Below, piece by piece: positions 5,438-12,214 of a DNA stretch of 26,057 nucleotides (position 1 is the first letter of the stretch; each line of letters starts with the position of its first letter). Position numbers and translations under genes: made by a program. The stretch is taken from positions 1 through 26,057 of the IMG/VR virus record IMGVR_UViG_3300048126_000058. One strand, given 5' to 3'. The notes below the pieces were generated by a model. The model saw only the letters and a program-made list of their open reading frames with translations, made no database searches and was not told the DNA's origin. The DNA is from a virus.

Positions 5438-7099
5438 ATGCCGTTTGTTAAATTCCATCTGCCGTGCCATGACTGTGGCGGCAGTGACCCAGTAAGTCAG
5501 AACGATGACGGGTCAGCGTATTGCTTCAGTTGCAATACTTATTTTAAAGACTACGGCACATCGGAAGTGCAACCACAAGATACTGTAACGGACTTTACAA
5601 AGTATCAAGCCAGCGGAACCGGAAGTGGTTCTAGCTACAACGCCTTGACCGACAGGGGTATTAGTATTGAGACAGCCAAAAAGTATGGCGTTAAATCTAC
5701 TACCCTTAACGGCAAGGTTACTAGCCACCACTACCCCTACTTCCACAAGGGCGAAGAGGTAGCAACAAAAATTAGAAAGCTCAACAAGCAGTTTGCTTGG
5801 ACGGGTAACTCTAAAGAAACAGGGCTGTTCGGAGAGCAGTTGTTTAAAGCAGGCGGTAAGTTTATTACAGTGGTAGAAGGAGAGTGTGATGCGATGGCAG
5901 CATACGAACTACTTGGAAGTAAGTGGCCTGTAGTATCTATAAAATCAGGAGCACAAGGAGGTGCTCGTGACGTTAAGAATAGTCTAGAGTTTCTAGAATC
6001 TTTTGATACAGTAGTGTTATGTTTCGATAGCGACAATGTGGGCAAGGACGGAGCTAAAGCAATTGCCAAGCTTCTCACCCCCAACAAGGCTAAGTTAATG
6101 ACACTGCCCGAAGGGTTCAAAGACCCTAACGATATGCTCAAGGAACACAAGCATTCTATGTTTGTTAATTGTTTCTGGGATGCAAAAGTCTACACCCCTT
6201 CAGGGATTATGAACCTGTCCAGCCAGCTAGACGAGTACAAGCGTTTACGTACAGAAAAGCTTCCGTCAATCCCATATCCTTGGGGCGGCTTAAACAAGAA
6301 GCTAGAAGGCATGAGAGCAGGTGAGCTAGTAACTCTTACTGGCGGCACTGGTCTTGGTAAGTCTTCTGTTACTAGAGAACTAGAGCACTGGCTTATCAAC
6401 CACACCAAAGATAACGTAGGCATTGTAGCTCTTGAAGAGAACTGGAGCCGCACTGCTGAGGGTATCATGGCTGTTGAGGCTAACTCCAAGCTACACCTAG
6501 ACAGCGTTAAGAATAAGATAGGTGATGACAGGCTTGAACAATACTACCGCAAGGTATTTATGGGAGAGAACGAGGGGCGTGTTTGGATTCATGCTCACCT
6601 CGGAGTAAACAATCTAGAAGATATATTCAGCAAGCTACGCTACCTGATTGTTGGATTAGATTGTAAGTGGGTTGTAGTTGACCACCTTCATATGCTGGTG
6701 CTTCAAGCCTTGGAGGGCGATGAGCGCAAAGCTATTGACGGTATCATGCACCGACTACGTTCCCTTGTAGAAGAGACAGGTGCCGGTATGATACTAGTGT
6801 CCCACCTTCGTAGAGTTGAAGGCAACCGTGGACATGAGAACGGTATCGAGACAGGGCTGTCACACCTTCGAGGCTCTCAGAGTATCGCTCAGTTGTCAGA
6901 CTGTGTTATATCTCTAGAGCGCAATCAGCAGTCAGAGGATGAGATTGAGGCATCAACCACTAAGGTGCGAGTGCTTAAATCTAGATACACTGGAGATGTT
7001 GGCGTAGCTTGTAGTCTTCTATACGATGCCGACACTGGCAGGCTACGAGAGATTAATGATGGTGATAACTATGATGCCTTTGACGGAGACGAGCTATGA
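5438..7099 (+). CDS. Bifunctional DNA primase-helicase (T7 gp4 type), 553 aa
   Basis: One polypeptide unwinds DNA and lays primers at the fork. Residues 10-32 form a four-cysteine zinc finger (Cys10, Cys13, Cys29, Cys32). The TOPRIM primase core follows, with Glu147 (VVEGECD) and Asp197/Asp199 (CFDSDN). The helicase part has Walker A GGTGLGKS at 302-309, a Walker B region WVVVDHLHML, LVSHLRR, and the terminal KSRYTGDVG segment that supplies the arginine finger in T7 gp4. The length is close to T7 gp4 (566 aa), so no domain is missing. AAAGGTG at about 5425-5431 supports the start. It overlaps the DNA polymerase gene by 4 nt (ATGA), the coupling seen in many marine podoviruses. Confidence 0.95.
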   Translation: MPFVKFHLPCHDCGGSDPVSQNDDGSAYCFSCNTYFKDYGTSEVQPQDTVTDFTKYQASGTGSGSSYNALTDRGISIETAKKYGVKSTTLNGKVTSHHYPYFHKGEEVATKIRKLNKQFAWTGNSKETGLFGEQLFKAGGKFITVVEGECDAMAAYELLGSKWPVVSIKSGAQGGARDVKNSLEFLESFDTVVLCFDSDNVGKDGAKAIAKLLTPNKAKLMTLPEGFKDPNDMLKEHKHSMFVNCFWDAKVYTPSGIMNLSSQLDEYKRLRTEKLPSIPYPWGGLNKKLEGMRAGELVTLTGGTGLGKSSVTRELEHWLINHTKDNVGIVALEENWSRTAEGIMAVEANSKLHLDSVKNKIGDDRLEQYYRKVFMGENEGRVWIHAHLGVNNLEDIFSKLRYLIVGLDCKWVVVDHLHMLVLQALEGDERKAIDGIMHRLRSLVEETGAGMILVSHLRRVEGNRGHENGIETGLSHLRGSQSIAQLSDCVISLERNQQSEDEIEASTTKVRVLKSRYTGDVGVACSLLYDADTGRLREINDGDNYDAFDGDEL

Positions 7100-8853
7100 G
7101 TAACTTAGTGTTTGACATTGAGGCAGACGGACTTGACCCTACTAAAATCTTTTGTATTGTTGCTCAAGATGTAGACACAATGGATGTGTTTACATTTGAC
7201 AACACCCAACTCGAAGAGGGCTACGGTCTACTTCGGGCCGCAGACAAACTAATCGGCCATAACATCATAGGCTATGACCTTCCGGCTATCAAAGATATTA
7301 CCGGACTTGACCTAAGCAACAAGAAGATTGTCGATACACTGGTACTTTCTAGATTATTTAAGCCAACCCGTGAGGGTGGTCATGGTCTAGAGTCTTGGGG
7401 TTATCGCCTCAAGTTTAGCAAGGGTGACTACGGCAGCAACCAAGATGCTTGGGATGCTTACTGCCCTGAGATGTTAGAGTATTGTAAGCGTGATGTAGAA
7501 CTGAACACTAAAGTATATCAGCAGTTGCGTGTCGAGAGCCGAGGCTTCACACCTACCGCAGTAAAGCTTGAGCATTCAGTTGCTAAGATTATAGATGAGC
7601 AACGCCGCAATGGTTTTGAGTTGGATATGCGTAAGGCTATGCTGCTTGTTGCAATGTTCCAAGAGAAGCTTGACGCTACAGAATCTGAAGTGCATGAAAC
7701 ATTTAAGCCTAAGATTATCGTAGATATTCTCAAGCCTAAGTATACTAAAAGCGGTAAGCTTGCTAAGGTTTCCGAAGGCCCAGAGGGTAAGGGTGTTAGA
7801 CTTACTGATGACGAGTATGACATCATGCTTCAAACCAACAAGCCTCTCAAGCGTGAGACACACATAGACTTTAATCTAGGTTCCCGTAAGCAGATAGGTG
7901 AGTATCTTATTGATGCTGGTTGGACACCTAAGAACTTTACACCTACCGGACAGCCCATTGTTGATGAGGGCACACTGTCTAAGGTTAAAGATATACCCGA
8001 AGCTGCTTTGATTGCTAAATATCTAATGCTTCAGAAGCGCTTAGCTCAGGTAAACAGTTGGATAAAAGCGGTTGAGCCTGACAACAGGGTGCGTGGTTAT
8101 GTTAATCCTAACGGTGCCGTGACAGGCCGCATGACACACAGTCATCCTAACATGGCACAGATACCTAGCAGCAACTCACCCTACGGAAAAGAGTGTAGGT
8201 CTTGTTGGACTGTAAAGTCTGGTAACAAGCTGGTAGGTATTGATGCTTCAGGCTTAGAGCTTAGAATGCTTGCACACTATATGAACGATAAGGAGTATAC
8301 AAATGAAATCCTCAACGGTGATATTCACAGCGCTAACCAACGACTTGCAGGACTTGAATCAAGAAATCAGGCGAAGACTTTCATCTATGCCTTCCTCTAC
8401 GGAGCAGGAAATGCAAAGCTTGGGTCAGTGGCTAAAGCAGGTCAAGCAAGAGGTAAACAACTGCGAGAACAGTTTCTTAATAGTGTCCCATCACTTAAAT
8501 CTCTTGTCCAACGAGTACAACGAGACAGTAAAAAAGGATTCCTCAAGGGGCTAGATGGACGTAAGCTTTCTATACGCTCTGAACATGCAGCACTCAACAC
8601 GCTGTTACAATCAGCAGGTGCTATAGTTATGAAGGAAGCACTGGTTGTACTAGAGAAAAAGATACGGCACTTAGATGCTAAGTTTGTAGCCAACGTCCAC
8701 GATGAGTGGCAGATTGAATGTAGTGAACAAGACGCAGAAGCAGTAGGTCAAGCAGGCATCGATGCTATTGTTGAAGCAGGTAAGAACTTAAACTTAAACT
8801 GCCCCTTAGATGGGGATTACAACATCGGAGATGGATGGCATGAAACCCACTAA
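7096..8853 (+). CDS. Family A DNA polymerase with 3'-5' exonuclease, 585 aa
   Basis: This is the replicative polymerase. The exonuclease has motif I FDIEADGL (Asp6, Glu8), motif II LIGHNIIGYDLPAI and motif III YCKRDVELNTKVY. The polymerase has motif A GIDASGLELRMLAHYM (Asp383), motif B/O-helix RNQAKTFIYAFLYGAG (Arg423, Lys427, Tyr431, Tyr435) and motif C VHDEWQIE (Asp536). Tyr431 corresponds to E. coli Pol I position 762 and T7 Tyr526, the tyrosine state linked to strictly lytic phages and efficient ddNTP acceptance. At 585 aa it is shorter than T7 gp5 (704 aa), probably reduced in the thumb/processivity region, so a thioredoxin-like processivity loop may be missing. No DnaJ-like zinc insertion is present. 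It overlaps the primase-helicase by 4 nt and the next gene by 14 nt. Confidence 0.96.
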   Translation: MSNLVFDIEADGLDPTKIFCIVAQDVDTMDVFTFDNTQLEEGYGLLRAADKLIGHNIIGYDLPAIKDITGLDLSNKKIVDTLVLSRLFKPTREGGHGLESWGYRLKFSKGDYGSNQDAWDAYCPEMLEYCKRDVELNTKVYQQLRVESRGFTPTAVKLEHSVAKIIDEQRRNGFELDMRKAMLLVAMFQEKLDATESEVHETFKPKIIVDILKPKYTKSGKLAKVSEGPEGKGVRLTDDEYDIMLQTNKPLKRETHIDFNLGSRKQIGEYLIDAGWTPKNFTPTGQPIVDEGTLSKVKDIPEAALIAKYLMLQKRLAQVNSWIKAVEPDNRVRGYVNPNGAVTGRMTHSHPNMAQIPSSNSPYGKECRSCWTVKSGNKLVGIDASGLELRMLAHYMNDKEYTNEILNGDIHSANQRLAGLESRNQAKTFIYAFLYGAGNAKLGSVAKAGQARGKQLREQFLNSVPSLKSLVQRVQRDSKKGFLKGLDGRKLSIRSEHAALNTLLQSAGAIVMKEALVVLEKKIRHLDAKFVANVHDEWQIECSEQDAEAVGQAGIDAIVEAGKNLNLNCPLDGDYNIGDGWHETH

Positions 8854-9265
8854 AGCAGACAGAAAAAAGTTCGACCTTGACCTAGCATACGGAGAAGTGC
8901 GTGAAGATAAGATTGCAGCGATGCTTACAGGCAAGAAGATAGAAGTTAAATCAGAGCGTGACTTGTGGCAGAAGACGGGCAACATATGCATTGAGTATAA
9001 GTCATACGGTAAGCCGTCAGGTATTGACGCAACTGAATCCGATTACTGGTTTCATAACTTATGTATCGGTGATGATGAATATTGTACACTTGTGTTTAAC
9101 ACTGCTACACTCAAGAAGATTGTCAAGCGCCTAGATAGTTTTAAAACTGTGTCGGGTGGTGACAACAGGGCAAGCCAGATGTACCTGTTAAACCTTCAGA
9201 AGCTATTCTCTTCTGATGTAATCAAAGCATTCAAGGAGTTAGAAGATGAACCAGAAGCCGCTTAA
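8840..9265 (+). CDS. Putative PD-(D/E)XK nuclease, 141 aa
   Basis: ATG 8840 (MKPTKADRKKFDLDLAYGEV) is preferred over the longer frame from 8810 because CGGAG at 8826-8830 lies 9 nt upstream. Residues 19-41 read as GEVREDKIAAML followed by KKIEVKSERD: Glu19 in the first helix and the E-x-K pair Glu35/Lys37, the pattern of small restriction-like nucleases. IEYKSYGKPSGIDATESDYW follows and recalls nucleases that act on structured or host DNA. Location between the polymerase and a second nuclease suggests a part in recombination or host DNA breakdown. No exact family is recognised. Overlaps the polymerase end by 14 nt and the next gene by 20 nt. Confidence 0.6.
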   Translation: MKPTKADRKKFDLDLAYGEVREDKIAAMLTGKKIEVKSERDLWQKTGNICIEYKSYGKPSGIDATESDYWFHNLCIGDDEYCTLVFNTATLKKIVKRLDSFKTVSGGDNRASQMYLLNLQKLFSSDVIKAFKELEDEPEAA

Positions 9266-10109
9266 TACTATAGTCCCTGACATCTATGGGCTGCTTGAAA
9301 ACCTTTCAAACGGAGAGCCTCTTCCAATAACGGAGGAGGCGCTCGATGCAACGATGGCATCTATGAAAGAAGCTATCCTTCATTGGGCAACACCAAGACC
9401 CAGAGACACTGACTTCACCGTCCGAATGTCTAATGTAGGTAAGCCCTCTCGTCAGATGTGGTTTGAGAAGCGTGACCCTAATGGCCGTGGCAGTGTTGAC
9501 GGAGCAACTCAAATTAAGTTTCTGTATGGTCATATCCTTGAAGAGATTGTACTTATGCTTGTACGAATGGCACAACACAGCGTCACCGATGAGCAGAAAG
9601 AAGTTACAGTCAACGGTATTGTAGGACACATGGACTGTAAGATTAACGGTCAGGTAGTAGACGTTAAGTCTGCATCCAAGTTTGCTTTCAATAAGTTTGT
9701 CAAAGGAACACTGGCCGATGATGACCCCTTCGGTTACTTAGGACAACTTGCCGGTTACGAGAAAGCAGAGGGCACAGACAAGGGTGGGTTTCTTGTTATA
9801 AACAAAGAGAGTGGTGAGCTTTGTATGTATGTGCCGGATGATTTAGATAAGCCGAACATAGATACTAAAATAAATACGCTGCTAGACGAATTAAAACTTG
9901 ACACGCCACCAGAACTATGCTATACTCCCACACCTGATGGCAAGAAAGGAAACATGCAATTGCCTAAAGGTTGTACGTGGTGTAAGTATAAGTATGAATG
10001 CCACAAGGATGCCAACGATGGAGCTGGCCTCAGAACTTTCAAATACTCTACAGGATATAAATATCTAACTCACGTAGAGGCAGAACCAAAGGTGGATGAG
10101 ATACTATGA
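9246..10109 (+). CDS. PD-(D/E)XK exonuclease, RecB/Cas4-like, 287 aa
   Basis: Nuclease motifs in order: YGHILEE (Glu99/Glu100), GHMDCKINGQVVDVKSASK with Asp130, Asp139 and Lys141 (the D-x-K pair), then QLAGY (Gln167, Tyr171), the Q-x3-Y element of the RecB nuclease family. The C-terminal TWCKYKYECHK supplies C-x2-C-x6-C with one preceding Cys (GC of PKGC), resembling the cysteine-rich end of Cas4/AddB-type nucleases that hold an iron-sulfur cluster. The N-terminal partner cysteine is not obvious (RQMWFEKR lies where it is expected). In phages with this gene order the protein is usually annotated as the exonuclease that recycles host DNA or resects ends for recombination. It is coupled by ATGA to the next gene. 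Confidence 0.75.
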   Translation: MNQKPLNTIVPDIYGLLENLSNGEPLPITEEALDATMASMKEAILHWATPRPRDTDFTVRMSNVGKPSRQMWFEKRDPNGRGSVDGATQIKFLYGHILEEIVLMLVRMAQHSVTDEQKEVTVNGIVGHMDCKINGQVVDVKSASKFAFNKFVKGTLADDDPFGYLGQLAGYEKAEGTDKGGFLVINKESGELCMYVPDDLDKPNIDTKINTLLDELKLDTPPELCYTPTPDGKKGNMQLPKGCTWCKYKYECHKDANDGAGLRTFKYSTGYKYLTHVEAEPKVDEIL

Positions 10110-10393
10110 ATCGCAAGAAGTCTAAGCGTATAAGGAAGCATGCAGAAACTTTGCAGATTGAATGGCTTAAAAGTCTCCTCAATGACGAGGAGGCTTCTAA
10201 GATTACTAAAGATAACTTCAAAGACATGCTGCCCAAACAAACACACTTGTGGGCACAAGGCACAATACACACTAGCTTTTACACACTGAAGTGGCTGAGC
10301 AATAAAATAAAACAACTAATAAAAATCTTTCCCGACAAGGATGTTGAGGACGTAACTCCCCAAGACATTGCATGGAAGATGGAGCAGCGATGA
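10106..10393 (+). CDS. Hypothetical basic protein, 95 aa
   Basis: The start overlaps the exonuclease stop (ATGA). The product begins MNRKKSKRIRKHAETLQIEW, is strongly basic at the N-terminus, and has two helical stretches including WLKSLLNDEEASKIT and FYTLKWLSNKIKQLIKIF. The position between the exonuclease and the resolvase suggests a DNA-related accessory role, but no family is recognised. Its stop overlaps the resolvase start by 4 nt. Confidence 0.7.
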   Translation: MNRKKSKRIRKHAETLQIEWLKSLLNDEEASKITKDNFKDMLPKQTHLWAQGTIHTSFYTLKWLSNKIKQLIKIFPDKDVEDVTPQDIAWKMEQR

Positions 10394-10866
10394 AAAAAAT
10401 ACGCAAGGGATATAGGAAACCGAGGGTGAAGCGCCCAGTTGAAAAGGACTTAGTTAAAGGCTATGACTCAAACTGGGAATATGAGCTGCACTCTGGCATC
10501 CTAGATGCTTGGGAGTTTCATGCCGACAAAGTTGAGTACACTGTTACACACAAGTACGAGCCAGACTTTGTTAAAGAAATAGACGGCAAGAAAATACTGC
10601 TTGAAGCAAAGGGCCGGTTCTGGGACAGCGCAGAATACTCTAAGTATATCTGGATAGCAAAAGTTCTACCGACTGACGTTGAACTGGTGTTTTTGTTTGC
10701 TAACCCTAACGCTCCAATGCCTGCTTCCAAGGTACGCAAAGATGGAACAAGACGGTCACATGGTGAGTGGGCCTCTGCAAATAACTTTAAATGGTTTAGT
10801 GAAGATAGTATACCTGATAACTGGATTAACACGAAGAAGAAAGAGGACTTTAAAGATGAGCATTAA
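10390..10866 (+). CDS. Endonuclease I (T7 gp3-like Holliday junction resolvase), 158 aa
   Basis: Start ATG 10390 (ATGA with the previous stop) has GGAG at 10381-10384; an earlier in-frame ATG at 10372 lacks a site and is rejected. After a basic N-terminus (MKKIRKGYRKPRVKRP) come SNWEYELHSGIL (Glu30/Glu32), YEPDFV (Asp59) and ILLEAKGRFW (Glu72, Lys74), matching T7 endonuclease I residues Glu20, Asp55, Glu65 and Lys67. The end, SHGEWASANNFKWFS then IPDNWI, also corresponds to the T7 enzyme. T7 endonuclease I is 149 aa, so this is full length. It resolves branched replication and recombination intermediates and helps degrade host DNA. Confidence 0.9.
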   Translation: MKKIRKGYRKPRVKRPVEKDLVKGYDSNWEYELHSGILDAWEFHADKVEYTVTHKYEPDFVKEIDGKKILLEAKGRFWDSAEYSKYIWIAKVLPTDVELVFLFANPNAPMPASKVRKDGTRRSHGEWASANNFKWFSEDSIPDNWINTKKKEDFKDEH

Positions 10867-11362
10867 TGACGCTACTCCCCAAGACTGGGACAGGGTGAGG
10901 CAAACCGGACAACCCACATTCGAGGAATATATGAAACGACTAAAGTCTAATTATGTTTATGACAGCACCGAAAACTACGGCAATGAAGTTACTAACGATG
11001 CAGGAGATTTTGCAGATTGTTGGGATACAGGTACAGAGCATAGAGGACTAGACGCTTGGATGCGAGCAGCTCACCGAGAAAATTCAGAGCTTTGGGAAGA
11101 CGAGTCTCTGGAGGACATAATTGCTCGACAAGATGAAGAAGATATGGTAAGCGCTCCAAAGCACTACAACTCAGGAAATATAGAGTGTATTGAAGCTATT
11201 GAAGAGTCCATGTCCAGTCATGCATTCAAAGGCTACCTCAAGGGCAACTGCATGAAGTACCTGTGGCGCTATGACTACAAAGGCAAACAGGTAGAAGACC
11301 TACAGAAAGCTGGCTGGTACTTGAACAAGCTAACAAAAATGGTTGCCGAGGAGAACAGCTGA
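10856..11362 (+). CDS. DUF3310 protein (T7 gp1.7-like nucleotide kinase family), 168 aa
   Basis: Start ATG 10856 (MSINDATPQDWDRVRQTGQP) has AGAGGA at 10842-10847; the longer frame upstream lies inside the resolvase gene. The C-terminal half carries the DUF3310 signature: APKHYNSGNIECIEAIE, then FKGYLKGNCMKYLWRYDYKG and DLQKAGWYLNKL. DUF3310 includes T7 gp1.7, a dGMP/dTMP kinase, so a nucleotide kinase role is possible. The N-terminal 90 residues are acidic and unrelated to anything recognised. Overlaps the resolvase by 11 nt and the next gene by 1 nt (TGATG). Confidence 0.85.
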   Translation: MSINDATPQDWDRVRQTGQPTFEEYMKRLKSNYVYDSTENYGNEVTNDAGDFADCWDTGTEHRGLDAWMRAAHRENSELWEDESLEDIIARQDEEDMVSAPKHYNSGNIECIEAIEESMSSHAFKGYLKGNCMKYLWRYDYKGKQVEDLQKAGWYLNKLTKMVAEENS

Positions 11363-11472
11363 TGGATAGACAACCAGTGTTTGAGTTTATACACTATCCA
11401 GAGTTCGGAGAAGCAGAGAGAGCAGTTCAATTACTTTTTAAAAGCATGCTCCTACCACATACCACTAGATGA
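11362..11472 (+). CDS. Tiny hypothetical protein, 36 aa
   Basis: ATG 11362 lies 8 nt after GAGGAG (11348-11353), an excellent ribosome site, and shares a base with the previous stop. The product is MDRQPVFEFIHYPEFGEAER followed by AVQLLFKSMLLPHTTR. It ends in an ATGA junction with the next gene. No known domain. The strong ribosome site and coupling on both sides are the support. Confidence 0.65.
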   Translation: MDRQPVFEFIHYPEFGEAERAVQLLFKSMLLPHTTR

Positions 11473-11642
11473 GGAAGAATAAAAGAATACCACTGAAGGG
11501 TGGCGCAGAGTGGGATGCTCTTACTAACGCTAAAAAACTTTATTGTTATTTAAAAAAGTCTGGAGTTGCTAAGAGCATTAAGCGGGGTTACAACAAACGA
11601 TTTAGGCAAGAGGGTAAACGTGAAACAAAAGACATTAACTAA
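11469..11642 (+). CDS. Small basic phage protein, 57 aa
   Basis: The frame starts at the ATG of an ATGA junction and runs to TAA at 11640-11642; a stop directly upstream fixes this as the first start. The protein opens MRKNKRIPLKGGAEWDALTN and continues with basic helices (KKLYCYLKKSGVAKSIKRG, YNKRFRQ). The KGGxEWDA...IKR.YNKR pattern is familiar to me from small unnamed proteins of T7-like and other phages. Likely binds nucleic acid because of its charge, but this is inference. It overlaps the next gene by 23 nt. Confidence 0.65.
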   Translation: MRKNKRIPLKGGAEWDALTNAKKLYCYLKKSGVAKSIKRGYNKRFRQEGKRETKDIN

Positions 11643-11802
11643 GTGGTGGCGGATATGGGCAAAAAGTCTAGGTGAAAAGGTTGGCGAGACAGATAAGCAA
11701 GCTAATACTGTTGCTGGTATTAGGACTGTTTGGTGGCTTACTCATATGGTTACATGCATCTTTATTATTGCAGGCAACGTAAAGGCACTGGGTCTTTTAT
11801 AA
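11620..11802 (+). CDS. Small membrane protein, 60 aa (GTG start)
   Basis: GTG 11620 follows AGAGGG (11609-11614) with 5-nt spacing; the upstream part of the frame lies in the previous gene and is not used. The product has a Trp-rich basic start (MKQKTLTKWWRIWAKSLGEK), a polar segment (VGETDKQANTVAGIRT) and one C-terminal transmembrane helix (about residues 39-58, VWWLTHMVTCIFIIAGNV). Probably an inner-membrane-anchored protein of unknown role, located in a cluster of tiny genes before the ribonucleotide reductase. Confidence 0.65.
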   Translation: MKQKTLTKWWRIWAKSLGEKVGETDKQANTVAGIRTVWWLTHMVTCIFIIAGNVKALGLL

Positions 11803-11951
11803 TGGATAGAAAAGAAGAAAGGCGGGATAGGTTTGACCGCAAGAAGAAGTTTAAAAAATTAACAAGGTCTTCTAAAGCTAAGACCGAACGCAAAAAAAAT
11901 AAAAGGAAAGACAATGACAGTACAATTTATGGACATGCTGTGGAGCATTAA
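11802..11951 (+). CDS. Tiny highly charged basic protein, 49 aa
   Basis: ATG 11802 forms a TAATG junction with the previous stop. The 49 residues are extraordinarily rich in Lys/Arg (MDRKEERRDRFDRKKKFKKL, then SSKAKTERKKNKRKDNDS). No hydrophobic core is visible, so it is likely disordered and nucleic-acid binding or RNA binding, by inference only. The last 38 nt overlap the start of the next gene. Confidence 0.55.
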   Translation: MDRKEERRDRFDRKKKFKKLTRSSKAKTERKKNKRKDNDSTIYGHAVEH

Positions 11952-12117
11952 CATGAGGTTAGGTGTGGGTCTTGACGTTGAGTCGTGTAGCAGTAGACCT
12001 GTTTGGGTTACTAGCATGGACGAAAAGATTGAAGCAGGAGAGTTTGATGGATTAGTTTTTTCTATACCTTTTTTTGTTATAACTATTGGCAACGTGTGGA
12101 AGATGGAAAATGATTGA
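11914..12117 (+). CDS. Hypothetical protein, 67 aa
   Basis: ATG 11914 follows AGGA of an AAAGGAAA tract (about 11902-11906). The product is MTVQFMDMLWSINMRLGVGL, then DVESCSSRPVWVTSMDEKIE and a hydrophobic end (DGLVFSIPFFVITIGNVWKM). A DEKIEAGEFDGLVFSIPFFVITIG segment suggests a small beta-rich fold rather than a membrane helix. No family recognised. Overlaps both neighbours (38 nt upstream, 8 nt downstream). Confidence 0.6.
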   Translation: MTVQFMDMLWSINMRLGVGLDVESCSSRPVWVTSMDEKIEAGEFDGLVFSIPFFVITIGNVWKMEND

Positions 12118-12214
12118 TATTATTACAGGGATACTTTATTTTATATTAATAGTGCTCAGTAGCGTAGTTATTTTTGCAGCCATACACAACATTTACACAG
12201 GGGATAAAGATTAA
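12110..12214 (+). CDS. Tiny single-pass membrane protein, 34 aa
   Basis: ATG 12110 overlaps the end of the previous gene; GGA at 12104-12106 is a minimal ribosome site. The product MIDIITGILYFILIVLSSVV plus IFAAIHNIYTGDKD is one hydrophobic helix with a polar tail. Its stop TAA supplies the A of the ribonucleotide reductase ATG (TAATG), and its last codons hold the reductase ribosome site AGGGG. It may mainly serve to couple translation into the reductase. Confidence 0.55.
   Translation: MIDIITGILYFILIVLSSVVIFAAIHNIYTGDKD

Noticed and set aside
5737-6150. 137-codon open frame on the - strand inside the primase-helicase gene
   Set aside because: It is a shadow of a certain gene with full TOPRIM motifs; its composition (Ser/Leu/Pro-rich) is that of antisense translation and it has no ribosome site or neighbours.
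7096-8853. HMO-2011-type polymerase with a DnaJ-like zinc insertion
   Set aside because: No CxxCxGxG repeats are present in the polymerase, so it does not belong to that recognisable type.
9246-10109. Cas4 protein of a CRISPR system
   Set aside because: Nuclease motifs and a Cys cluster resemble Cas4, but there is no CRISPR array or other cas gene and the context is a phage replication block; called a general phage exonuclease.
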